Positions 31,557-42,338 of a DNA stretch of 43,185 bases are shown piece by piece. The stretch is from Gnetum montanum (Eukaryota; Streptophyta; Gnetopsida; Gnetales; Gnetaceae). Positions within the stretch are counted from its first letter, which is position 1; each line of letters opens with the position of its first letter. The stretch covers positions 749,543 through 792,727 of the forward strand of contig MNCI01017497.1 of the NCBI GenBank assembly GCA_015680685.1, in the 5' to 3' direction. The notes under the pieces are model-generated. The model was given only the letters and a program-made list of their open reading frames with translations, did not search any database and had not been told where the DNA came from. The position numbers and the translations under genes are program-made.

Positions 31557-34424
31557 TCAAATAGTCCCAAGTGGTGGTGACTCTTGAAATTCTAAAGGAC
31601 CTTCATTGGCTTCAAGCAAGTGTGGTAGCTAAGGTAGCTATGGTTGTCCTGCTATAGTTGCAACCTCCAATGGAAGATGAAAGGCATCAAGCAATGTCTT
31701 CATCTTCTTCTCCTTACTTCAGAGATCATTCATAGTCCACACAACATCACCAATGTGGCCTAGAATGGGGACATCCCATGGAAAAGGCATTATTAGGAAC
31801 ATTTCCTTTACATTGACAAACAAAGCAGCAAACTATTTGGGTTTGATGTCAAATGTCCTTACTGTGCTTTGTAGCTTCTAGTAGATGTTCATCCTCTTAG
31901 CCAGGTTCTTAGTAGTTGATTGTTGATCCTTGAATCGTTCCTTGAGAACCTTGAGTTCAATATTAGCCACCACAAGCTTGTTCTTGGTGTCCTTGTCATG
32001 CTTAGACTTCACCTCATACAACAAGTATGAGATGGCCACCTACTTCTCTAATTTAGACCATGAACATCTAGCAGTCAACATGGCCAAATTTTCATAATGG
32101 ACATTGGCAATCTCCATGTGCTCCATTATCTCCTCGATCTACAACTCCTTCATGCGGATTTTTTTTTGTTATAGGTGTCTATCCCATCAATAGTGGATTT
32201 CCAAACTTCTTTGCCTTGCTAAAGTTTCTAGAGGGCTTCATTTGCTTTTTCCTTCATCAAGTAAATGCATTTTTCATTTGCTTCCTTTCACAAACTAACC
32301 TATTCTCTTTAATGGTCCTTGACTCTCTCAAATTTGAGAGCCTCCGATTTCTAGGTGGCTACCTCAATCATAGTTTTCTAGTGAAGGGTGCAAACTTCCT
32401 CCATGGAGAGATTTTTATTTTCTACTACCAATCTCCTCACTTTTATGTTTTCTCTAGCCAATTTTTCCTACTGTTGATGGATGAAATCTATTAACTATTT
32501 CTTGTGCACATTAACATTCCACAAGAGATGATTTTCTATGATTAATTGAACATTCTCCTAGCAGGTATGATCCAAGGTCTTCTAAATCTTTTGTTGTGTG
32601 GCCTCTACCAAGGATTGATAGAACATCGCCATCTCCATTGCACCCTAAACCCCTTTGAGTTTGGTGTGAAGTTGTTCCATAGCTTCATCTCTTATTAGTG
32701 CTAAGTTGAGAAATGCAGGATTGGTAATTTGGAATCTTAATTCAGAAACTTCCATAGCCAAGAGTTTGTTCCACTCCCTGGTTATTTCAAGTTGCCCCTC
32801 AAATATGATATTTTTTCCCCTTTCCTCTAGCAACTTTGACTGGGTTGCAGTGATGTTGTCCAAAAGGTCAAAGATATTCAAAAGTAATTGGCTAATTCCA
32901 ACTAGTCAATCCATTAGTTCTTCATGCTATTTTATGTTTCTTCAACCACTTGTGGTCCCTGTGGATGTCTGCACATCCTTGAGTGTAGTGACATCTATTA
33001 CAAACACTGTAGGTGCATTGAGAGTTTCAGAAATATGGTCAGTGGCCACTTCTGCTACTGTCTCCTACCCTTGGTGCTACATCACTAGTATAGTTGCTAG
33101 CTCACTCTCCTCCAAGCACACCAAGATGGTTGTAGTGTTCCTAGAGATTTCTAGGAGTGACTATTGTTCTATGAGAGATAGTATGACCTCTCTAGCACTT
33201 AGATTTAACCTCACGGGTAGCTATGTTCTTTGTGTTGAGAACATGAATCCACCCTCATCCATTAAGCTAATTATTTGGGCCACCTCATTGAGGTGAATTA
33301 TTGGTGGTCTGTAGATGGATGGCTCCTCGCCACTCATGCCTACTCATTGCTATTATTCACTCAAGAGTCATTCTCTATGTTCGCACAACTATTAGATGGT
33401 TGCAGCGATGTCTAGCACCATTGTTTGAGTGGCAGGTGGAGGTGGTGGTCACTACTTCTCTTCTTGGATTATGGTTGCAGGCATCTTTTCCTTCATCATT
33501 TCCACCTAGTTGGTAGCTAGAATAGTTTTGGTAGTATCATTGGTGTAACGAACTATTCCTCCCCTTTGACAGAGTTTCCTAATGAGTCATGGAAAGGGGA
33601 ATGCCTTCCTTATGCATTCGTTTTCTTTAAACCTCTTCTCCATCTCTAGATAGATCAGCTACAAAAGGTTGATCAAGAATCTCCTACTTAGAGTAGTGCA
33701 TGCTCGAGTAGAGAAGGTGATGATTTTTTCTTGGCCTCACCATAGGATTAATGTGGAAGGTCACAATCTTGTAATAAATCTTCTCTACTAGTGTAAGCAT
33801 GCTAAGCTTCTTGTCATTGACACCATAGCACTATTGCACCCATTCTTTCTTGATACTGGGATCTACCTACATTGGGATCTTAGTAAGGTTTGCTCTTGTT
33901 TTAGATAATCCAAGTGCTATAGTAATGACCTACAATGAGTAGGACACCAAGATGTCCTTGATTCTTACTGTTGATCTAGGCTACCTATTATTCTAGAATA
34001 GCAACATCTCTTCCATGTACCATTCCCTATTGGAAGTGATGATTGGCCACATGGGAGAGGTCATTAACTGGTCCTACACTTCTCTTGGTGCATGCTCTAA
34101 TAAAAGGCCAAAATTTAACTCTTGAAGCATTAATTTTTAAAGCTCTCTCAATTTGAATTGATTCAGGCAGGCCTTTATTAAGGTCACCTCAAGATTTTCT
34201 AGTTGTGCTGGTGCATCATCTCAATGGGCATGTTTTGTTACTACTATTGCTAGTTCTGGAATCTATCTAATAGATTCCACGTGTGTGTCTTCCCTAAGAG
34301 GACTTTTGCAATGGGTTGAAAGTGGTTCTTCTTAGGGCTATTCTTGGTTCCTTCCCTTTCTAGGTTGTTTCTTCCTTAGTTGGGACAATCCTGCTTCCTG
34401 CATGTGCTTTCCTTTTGGTGTCAT
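31557..34424 (-). pseudogene. Third ORF (env position), element 2
   Basis: The ATG is at 34422-34424 (MTPKGKHMQEAG) and the stop TGA at 31557-31559 after LEANEGPLEFQESPPLGTI. About 955 codons, the same length as in element 1. Shared landmarks: LEVTLIKACLNQF, LMLQELNFG; IALGLSKTRANLTKIP, CYGVNDKKLSMLTLVEKIYYKIVTFHINPMVRP; MEKRFKENECIRKAFPFP. Then the coiled coil: FDLLDNITATQSKLLEERGK (32815-32874) matches FDLPDNITVTQSKLLSARHK in element 1, and ITNPAFLNLALIRDEA matches its DPALLNHEVTRDKA. A 196-codon plus-strand ORF at 32706-33296 is an antisense shadow. The protein fold is unknown outside the coil. Confidence 0.68.
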
Positions 34425-34850
34425 TTGTAATCACAACACATCCATAGATTAGTAAATATAATGTGTAACTTTATATTTTTGAATACCTTTCCTCATTAGT
34501 TAGTTACACTTTAGCTAAGGTTGGACCATGGTAGATTAATTATTTATTATAAATGTCATCGAAGCTTGTTGGAAAGGTTTAACTCTTGTAATTCAGTGTT
34601 GGATAGTTTATTTTTTAGTTAAACCCTTTTGGAAGTTTAAAAAATCACAAAAAATTTTCTATCAAAAATGGCACATTTGTGGCCCCCATGATGAAGAGCA
34701 TACTCTGGTACCTGCAAGGTCAAAGAATGGAGTGATTTGGATAAAAAATTTCTAAGTTATGGGCTCTAGAATGTTTTGGGCTCTGAAAATTTGAAAAAAA
34801 TTCTTTGTAATTTATGAGAAAATGTAAAATTTTTTAAGTGGGGTCACACC

Positions 34851-34906
34851 TATTTATACTATTTTTCCCTTACGTCGACAAAACCCTATATACAAGGCCC
34901 ATTGGT
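34851..34906 (-). promoter_or_regulatory. Internal promoter-like module upstream of the third ORF, element 2
   Basis: On the minus strand: GACCAATGGGCCTTGTATAT, AGGG, GTCGAC, then AGTATAAATAGG with the TATA box at 34851-34860. It sits at the same place as 11360-11461 of element 1, about 430 bp before the third ORF, and the sequence after both ends in a matching AGAGTATGCTC / G-rich patch. Confidence 0.55.
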
Positions 34907-36486
34907 CAAAATTTTGAAATTTGAATATCTTAAAAAATATAAGGAATTTTTCAATGAATTTTGGATCTATGGAATCCTAAAAAAGCCAAGAATATGATAA
35001 AATCATTGAAGAGGATCTTTGAAAGCTTAAAAATTAAAAAAATTTATAGAGAACATATTTAATGAACAAAATATGTAAAGGAGCACATGGTCTGATGTGG
35101 AAGATGGATGTACAAAAGATTCTATTTGCTAGAATTCCTAAGGATAAAGTGCTTAATGAATACCACCAAGAGATATGCAAGTGGGTCCTTCCCATAGTAG
35201 GAACATGCCTTTTTACCCTTGCACAACCTCAACCTAAGAAGTCTATGAGCCTCATAAGTGATTAATGGTTGACAAAAGATAAGAACCAAAACCTGGAAGA
35301 TTCTACCTAAGAATTCAAATATGTTAAACCAAGACATGGAATCAAGAACATGAATACCAAAAATGAGGTGAGTTATGGATAGCATAAATGGATGATGGAG
35401 AAGATGGAATGGAATTCCAATGAAGGTCATAAGAAGGCCTTTGTGGAGTTCATGTTTAAAATGATCGAAGAAGATCCATCCTTAGTCTAAATCAAAATCA
35501 ACCTCTTTCAGTGACTTCACATTGTCACTCCAAGACCAATCCAAATCCCTCCCCCACCCTGAGACACAAGAGTGCACCCACAAAACAACCACCATTACAT
35601 AAAGAGAAGAAAAGAGAAGTAGGAAGTGGGAGATGACCTTAGTTAGAGAGGATCTTTAAGCATGGGTACATATCTTTCTAGTCCCATAACTAGTGTTTGT
35701 AGCCTATTTATTTGTCTAAGGGGTATGCTTTGAATTCCCACCATGTTTTTTATTTTTTTTTATTTTGTTGTTTTTTCTTTTTTCTTTCTTTTTGGATGGG
35801 AACCACACCATGCAAAGACTTTATTTGACTTCCTATTAGTGGTTGAAATGGAATGGTAAGAAGTCCCTAAGAACACCCAATCACTCAAGTAAGTAGAAGA
35901 GTATAAAGAGTATTGAGTCCCCTTGAAATCATACCATGTTCAAACCTTTGAATCCTTCCCAATTCCAGAAACTACCAAGGTCACAAATTTATTAAAAGTT
36001 GATTTAATGAAAGGAACCTCAAACTTCCAAAACAAGGAAAACCATAGAATTTGTAAATGGGTAGATTTCATGGACTCACTCCTTGTTCCATGAAAAAGAA
36101 ACCATGACTGAGTCATCAATAAAAAAATTTAAAAATAAAAACCAAACATTAGCAATTAAAACATAAAGCACAAACCACCATTAGTAACAACCACAACACC
36201 ACTATGTCCTATTGACAATAAAGCACTTTTATTAGCAAAAATTTAAAAATCACACTCAAACTAAATAAAATATATAAGTGTAAAATATCCAATGAAGATT
36301 CAATCATACTAAGGATGGTGTAAAAAAAATGGTGTAAAAATATGAAAAATTTTGAAAATCAAAAAGTTGTAAAATAAATAACTTGCAGAATAAATAACTT
36401 GCAAAATAAAAAATGTGGAAAACAAAACATAGAAAAAATGAGGATCCATATGGATGATTTAGCATAGATGAGCATCTCCCCCACAA
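34907..36486 (-). other. Post-pol noncoding spacer, element 2
   Basis: About 1.6 kb with no coherent frame. It aligns in parts with 9835-11349 of element 1 (for example the minus-strand 'cactagttatgggac' and the block at 35172-35240) and with the window end (43041-43185). ORFs here on either strand look like chance. Confidence 0.7.
35722..35809 (-). other. Post-pol hairpin, element 2
   Basis: On the minus strand the outer stem is GGTGTG (35804-35809) with CATACC (35722-35727), allowing one G-U pair. The inner stem is TTCCCA with TGGGAA. The loop is long and A-rich. It continues into CCCCTTAG. Homologous to the two hairpins of element 1. Confidence 0.6.
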
Positions 36487-36735
36487 CTAAGTTGGAAAGA
36501 GAAAATCTAAAACAATTGAGCATGGTTGTCCATCCATTGAGGTATTTCTTGCACTAGTTTGCTTGGCCTCATGGAAAAGCTTTACTTGTCGGATGTTGAC
36601 CAAGTGCCTTTTATTTGGACTCTTGAGTTTGTATATGGTCATGATCCTAGATGGAAATGTTTCAACAATTATATAAGCTTCCTTCCACAATGTTTAAAAT
36701 TTAGTTTTTTGAGCTACGTGTGTGGGGTTCCAATA
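36487..36735 (-). pseudogene. Integrase C-terminal remnant, element 2
   Basis: VLYWNPTHVAQKTKF, stop, TLWKEAYIIVETFPSR and KRHLVNIRQVKLFHEA match the end of IN in element 1. It is joined directly to RNase H (36735-36770). The finger and DD35E core, about 1.2 kb, are missing. Confidence 0.82.
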
Positions 36736-37245
36736 GAGAACCCCATTGTGACATCAAATTCTCGCAAGATCATGAGCCACTGTATGATACGGGGGGATCA
36801 CCATTGGCTTATTCATTAGGAAGAAAATAGCACTATGATTACCAAGCACATAGTACATGAATTTTTCGAGAGCATACACCACTACCATTAATTCTTTCTT
36901 AGTTATGGTGTAATTCAATTGTCCACCCATAATGCTTCAGCTCACATAGTGGATGTAATATGAACATTTCTTATCATCCAACTGCATAAGCATAGCCCCT
37001 AAAGCATAATTAGTTGCATTTGTCATTATGTGAAATGGTCTAGACTAGTTTTGTGCTCATAGAATTAGATTCTCTACAAGCTTATCTTTTAATTGTTGGA
37101 ATGCATGTTCACCTTCCTTAGTTCAGATGAACAAAGCATCTTTCTTTGTAAGCTCTACCAACGACTTTGTGATCTTAGAGAAATTCTCTATGAATCATCA
37201 ATATTAGCTAGTGTGTCCAATGAAGGATCAAACATCCTTAACTAT
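36736..37245 (-). pseudogene. RNase H, element 2
   Basis: FIENFSKITKSLVELTKKDA, LFI-stop-TKEG, MTNATNYALGAMLMQLDDKK, MGGQLNYTITKKELMVVVYA, LEKFMYYVLGNHSAIFFLMN. The catalytic DAS block is NAT here, so the Asp is lost. CAG is kept in LMQLDD where element 1 has TAG. It runs in order after RT. Confidence 0.82.
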
Positions 37246-37960
37246 CTTTGGTTGACGTGTGATTCCTTGGATGACCCTTATTTTTCTACGTCTACCTCAA
37301 TCCCTACCTAAGTAATTCTATGCCCCAATATTATGCATTCCTAGACCATTAAATGGCTTCTTTGCTAATTGAGTCTGAGGTTTGTTTCAACACATCTCTT
37401 CAGTACCTACCCAAGGTGATTCAAGGCTTGCTCAAATGTAGCACCATAGGTATAAAAGTCATCCATAAGACTTCTATATTGTTACCTATCTACTATTGGA
37501 AAATACTAAGGACCAAGCATTAAAATGTTGTAAGGGCATTGCATAGACCAAATGGCATCTTATAATATGCAAAAGTCCCCCAAGGACTCATGAATATTTT
37601 CTTGGCCATGCAATTTGGATTTGGTTATAGCCACCATAACCATCTAAAAAGTTGTAATAGCAATTCCTAGAGATAGTGTCCAACACTTGGTCTACAAATG
37701 GTAATGGAAAATGATTTTTAAATGTTTCCATGTTCAACAACTTGAAATCGATGTAGACCCACCACTTGCCACCTTTCTTTAGCATAATTACAAGTAGGCT
37801 AACCCACTCACTATCCACAATGGTACAGATGAACCCTGCCTTGAGGAGTTATTCTATTTCCTCTTTGATGATTTACTTCAATTTGGGGTTTAGCCACCTT
37901 TGAGGCTACCTTCTTGGCTTCATGGCCAAGTTGGTGTAGATGCAATGCTAGCATAGCCTT
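37246..37960 (-). pseudogene. Reverse transcriptase, element 2
   Basis: LLKAGFICTIVDSEWVSLLV, KKGGKWWVYIDFKLLN, HFPLPFVDQVLDTISRN and YYNFLDGYGGYNQIQIA are the fingers and palm of gypsy RT. Then GTFAYYKMPFGLCNA. The YxDD box lies at about 37453-37478 and reads L-M-D-D-F after a one-base loss that shifts the frame. YGATFEQALNHLG and LKRCVETNLRL follow. It supplies what element 1 lacks, but it is dead. Confidence 0.87.
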
Positions 37961-38129
37961 GGATCAATTTCTATTAGTTCGGGATATGGCCAAGCAAAGG
38001 ATGTTGGTCATTTGTTCATGACCTGCAATAGCTTATCTTTTTGTTGAGAAGCAAGATTTACATTAATTATGATTAACTTGCCATTGTTTAAAAATGCATA
38101 CTTCATGCCAACCAGTAAAGTTTTTAAGT

Positions 38130-38300
38130 CTAGTGGCTCTTACTTGAAATCATTAGGGATTTCCAACTTTCCCCAATAGGTATCATCATCTTCATCATTG
38201 GAGAGGTGGTGATGAACTTGTTGAAGTTCATCTATGCCTTTGACATAAGCACATGTCAAGCTCTCAGTTGGTTCCATGCATAATATGTTGTTATCAAAGT
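38130..38300 (-). pseudogene. PR-RT linker, element 2
   Basis: YWGKLEIPNDFK, stop, EPLDLKTL, MKYAFLNNGKLIIINVNLAS and QQKDKLLQVM match 7610-7780 of element 1. Confidence 0.78.
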
Positions 38301-38479
38301 CAACTATCAACCATTAGATGTCCTCTTGTTTTATGACTACTGTGTACAGGCACCTTTGAATATCTATTTCATTTGCACACTGATTACATGCTTTAATGAA
38401 TGCACTCTTAATGGGCCATATTTTCTAAATGCAATTACATCCATTATCACTATACATGATGCATGAAACACACTTCTTC

Positions 38480-39064
38480 TTCAACATTCTAGATTCATTT
38501 TTCCATGGAGATTTCCAAGAAGATTCCCCTTCTGCCCATTCATGCATCAACTGTGCTTAACCATGCCCTTCCCATAATGATGGGGAAGTTGCCTTTGCAA
38601 TTTTCTACCTTGATCACTAAAAAATTAGTAGGATAGAACCACCCACAAACTATGGTCACAATGTCCTCCACTAGTCCCAAATTAACAATGATTGACTAAT
38701 CTGCATATTCTACATGAATGTTGCTCTTCTTAAGAGGTAGTAAGTTTTAGGCCTTGTACATGTCATGGGAGATGAGATTGTCGCTAAAACCAAAATCAAG
38801 AAGACCCTTGCATGGCTTATGTCTAGTGATCTATAAGTAAATGAGTGGACTTCTTGGATTAGATCTTTTCATGAAAAGATTACCAGCCTTGATCCAATCA
38901 AAAACAATATGAGTTAACATCACAGTATGGATCCAAAGCAACATTTGGTTTGGAGGACACTCGAATGTGTTTGATATAGAGGATGAGGGTGTTGGAGATA
39001 CAGGACAACCAGCAACATTAGGTTGTGAGGGTTGGAAGGACTGTTGGGTTAGGAAAATGGTCAT
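38480..39064 (-). pseudogene. Aspartic protease, element 2
   Basis: MLTHIVFDWIKAGNLF, SNPRSPLIYL, stop, LLDFGFSDNLISHDMY, GLVEDIVTIVCGW, NCKGNFPIIMGRAWLS. The active site D-S-G is D-F-G. The stop after PLIYL is TAG where element 1 has CAG. Confidence 0.82.
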
Positions 39065-39169
39065 TTTCTAGATCAATTGTCCAAACCACTCGTCTGAAAA
39101 GTTGGCTGTGAATGTACAGCCCTCGTAGCATTTTGTTGTTATGGCTATGAAGGAATTTCACCCTGCATG

Positions 39170-39560
39170 GATGGAATAGGAGGTATCTGAGTTGAGAGCA
39201 GAGGAATGTGTGTAGATGAATGTAGAGGGTGGTATGGGTATGGGTGTTACCCTTAAGTAGGTGGTGAATAAATTAGATGGTACTCTAGAGGGTAATAGTG
39301 ATGCTGAAATGAGGCATGGCTTGTAGAACTTGGTAAAATAGGTTGCTAAACACAGTACCTATATGGATCTTGTTGCCTATAAGGCTACTATTGTCTTGGT
39401 GGTGGCATTCCTCACAATTGTGGTTCGTGCAATTTTTGATATTGTTCATATGGTTGTGGTGGAGCTTCACTTGAATAGTAAACCTATTGTTGTTGGTGGA
39501 ACTTCCTTGCCTTGTGGATAAGATAATCATCTGGGTGCTTGCCTCCATGCTAGTCTAGGA
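39170..39560 (-). pseudogene. gag Pro/Tyr/Gln/His-rich tail, element 2
   Basis: SEAPPQPYEQYQKLHEPQ, GMPPPRQ, PYRQQDPYRYCV, HASFQHHYYP, IPPIPSMQGEIPS. A 5-bp loss relative to element 1 at the start (between YPQG and KFHQ) shifts the frame. Confidence 0.6.
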
Positions 39561-40612
39561 TTCAACGCATACACCCCAAACTCTTGTAAGTGTGACATCA
39601 TAGAGTAACACCCCTAAGGATGTTCATACTAACATATGTCACAACCAATGTCATCATCAAAGTATGTCTCCACAACTTCTTCTACTACTACTTTGGCCTT
39701 ACCTCTTTGGTAGGAACGTTTAGCTTCTTTCTGCTTCCTACAATTACAATTACTACTTTGCTCTTTGGATTCTTTAGCAATCTTCATAGCAATTTGGAAT
39801 TTCTCATTCAAAGAGTCTCATAATTTATTAACCTTTGTCAAAATATCAAATATAGATTTTTGGATGGATAAGGTTTTCCTGTTCACCACTTCGTCAAGTC
39901 GTCACTCCTCATCACAAAATCAAACCTCTCTTTTTCTAATGGAAGGATCCCTATTATATTCTTCTGTACTTTCCTTTTTTCACAAATCATGTTCTTCTTT
40001 TGCAATCTGTTCTATCAACCTTGTATCTGATGAGCTCTTAGTTCAAATAATCTCCCTTGGGCATAAACCCCAAGAGTTCTTCTAGTCTCTACTTTGAGCC
40101 CATTTATGATGTGGTGGAGTTGCTCTCTTTGAGAATAACCATGGTCAAGGCGTCGATGTAAGAAGGAGCAGTATCTGTCCATGGTAACATCCAAGGGTTT
40201 ATGTGTTACTTGTTTCCAACCCTAGATTTGGCTCTCAGGTTGGACACTCTAGCATACATCTGATATTTATCATTGAATAGTTCCAGCATGGTACTCTATT
40301 TGCGAAAGGATTCTGACTCTAAAGACTAGTACCAACTTTCAACTTCTTTAATGAGTATCCTAGGAAATATTTTGAGTTTTTGCTAATCATTTTCAATGTT
40401 TTTCAAATCACATGCATCATGGAAAGCTTGTAGATGTGTCTACGGATTAGAGTTATATCCCTCCACAAGTCTTGGGATACTATTCATGTCTAAGCACTTG
40501 ATCTGGAAATCCTTTACATGCCTAGTTGGAATCTTGACTACCTCTACAATGTTAAGCATACTTCTTATTACCAACAATGGCTCATCATCATCATGATTTT
40601 GTTGTCACTAAT
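39561..40612 (-). pseudogene. gag core, element 2
   Basis: DDDEPLLVIRSMLNIVEVVK, THLQAFHDACDLKNIEND, KIFPRILIKEVESWY, STMLELFNDKYQMYARVSNL, then KEEHDL and KFQIAMKIAKESKE, and the CxYEHPxGC patch near 39606-39636. This aligns with 5200-6180 of element 1. Confidence 0.78.
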
Positions 40613-41055
40613 GATGTCCTCGATTACCCCTTTGATTATTGTGGGCATGGCAATTAGTATCATTGCCTCGATGCTCACCTCCATCATGGTTGTTCCTTTT
40701 GTAGCATCTTTCAAAATTAGAAGAGGAAGAAGAAGTAGATGCAAATGAAGAGGGGGAAGAGGGAAGAGGCTTGCCTCCACCATGAAATCAATTCCCCCTT
40801 GGCTATCATAGCCACATTCATCAAGTTTCCTATCATTCTGATGCTTATTTGATCCCTTTCTTTGTTTGCCATCTTTCCCTAAACCTAAATTATGTATTGT
40901 AGACTAAAAATTCAAGGTCACACCCTCATATCCGGTAACAAAGGGTAGAGAATCTTCATGTTGAAGCCCTCAGAGGTAGGACCCATGTTGTTGTCTTAAT
41001 TCAGTAGGAACAAGGGATTAGTGAATCATTTCCCCTTAGCATCCTCATGATGCCT

Positions 41056-41346
41056 CTCCTGATGTCGATCCCTCTTGCATTATGTGTCAGTGGGACAGTC
41101 ATTTCAAGTGTCATAACCATTTACAATGTATTCCTCTTGAAGATCTGAGATGCCTAACTTCTTCAGAGTATGAAGCAACAACCTGGGCATAGATCAATCA
41201 GGGTGCAATACAGTGTTTCCTTTCATATCACACCATTCTAGTTTCTCATCCTAATGTAGGATGAAGGTGAAATTAGGCACAAACTCATCTAGATGAGTAT
41301 ATACCACTTTAGACTCTTGTGGGACCAATGGTTTAACATGATCATG
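41056..41346 (-). pseudogene. gag N-terminal region, element 2
   Basis: PLVPQESKVVYTHLDEFVPN, FTFILH, stop, DEKLEWCDMKGNTVLHPD, stop, LGISDLQEEYIVNGYD. It aligns with the ORF at 4363-4689. Two of its stops fall where element 1 has CAG or CAA (Gln). Confidence 0.7.
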
Positions 41347-41449
41347 CAAGTGTCAATGTGCTTTTGTAGTTATATTATTTGTGAATGATATTGACCTTGA
41401 GGTTTATCCAACAATATTAATGATATACACTAAACCTAGGTAGCACATG
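41347..41449 (-). other. Leader of element 2 without primer-binding site
   Basis: The minus strand after LTR G reads CATGTGCTACCTAGG ... AATATTGTTGGA, which aligns with CATGTGCCAATTAACC ... ACATTGTTGGA (from about 4249) of element 1. The 31 bases of element 1 between LTR end and CATGTGC, including the primer site, are missing. Confidence 0.75.
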
Positions 41450-42338
41450 TGATGAGTGGCAAGGTACCCCTATGCCCAACCATATGAATCACAAGTGTTC
41501 ACATGCAATCCGATCGAATTCCGCAGACTATAGTTACTAAGTACACTATAACTAAATAGTGTATGTGTGTTGTTTGTTTGTTGTCTTCCCAATCCCACTT
41601 GTGAAATGTGAGTGTATGGTTAAGTGTGATTGAGGCATATGATTTTTATTATTTTGTATTTTTATGGAATTACTCACCTAGAACAAGAATAAAAATAAGA
41701 GTGATTTAAAAGTAAAAGCGATTAATTGCTAAGTAAACTATAATCTAATCTATCCTAACACAAGTAATTTTTTCCACTTTCCAAACACATCCTGAACTTC
41801 ATGCAGACACTGCTAGGCTGTCAAATGCTAATCTTTTCTAAGCTACCAAGTGTCACATGTATGCTCGAAGGGGTCGTGCTTATGTAATTTAATGATTTTC
41901 TTAATTGATCAAAAATAATTGTTGCATAAATAACATTAATGTAAATTGCACAAAATAACAATATGTAAATGCATAAGAAAGAAAATCTCAAGTGCTACAA
42001 GGAATCGATCAAAGAGCTCGTCTTTATTGCCAACACAATGGTGTGCTTAGATACATCAATGCTTGAATAAAGATCTGTTCACACATAGACCTCCTGCTAT
42101 GAGCACTTGGAAAATATTCTAACTATCAAATGAATAAACTACAAGAGTTTTGCTACTTGACTACTAAAAACTTACTCCCAATTGTGCGCCTACATGCTGT
42201 ATTTATAGACCTAGGAGCAACCCTGTGATATCAAATGTACAATATCGTATCTTGGGCTACGATATTGCGTATCTGATATCGTGTACCCGATATCACAACC
42301 ACCCTTATATCAGAGCATATGAAAAACATGATTTATCA
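41450..42338 (-). repeat. LTR G, shared by elements 2 and 3
   Basis: Left end TGATGAGTGGCAAGGTACCC, right end 'catgatttatca'. TATA (minus) at 42200-42207. U3 words are GATATC/CGATATTG-based. To its left is the 5' leader of element 2; to its right 'tacccccatgactaaacg', a polypurine tract on the minus strand, so it is also the 3' LTR of element 3. Confidence 0.85.

Larger units (their letters stand above)
30398..42338 (-). mobile_element. Element 2: Athila-like retrotransposon, same family as element 1, mosaic and defective
   Basis: On the minus strand the order is LTR G, leader without primer site, gag, PR, RT, RNaseH, IN remnant, spacer, internal TATA module, third ORF, polypurine tract, LTR F. 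Each part aligns with element 1. RT is present; nearly all of IN is gone. The two LTRs differ strongly, including unrelated U3 words, so they are unlikely to come from one insertion. LTR G also has a polypurine tract on its outer side and so serves element 3. Confidence 0.85.

Noticed and set aside
32706-33296. 196-codon plus-strand ORF, the longest in the window
   Set aside because: It is antisense to the coiled-coil part of the third ORF of element 2, whose minus-strand reading matches element 1.
30398-42338. LTRs F and G as a normal pair of element 2
   Set aside because: Their U3 words are unrelated and G has a polypurine tract on its outer side, so G belongs at least partly to element 3.
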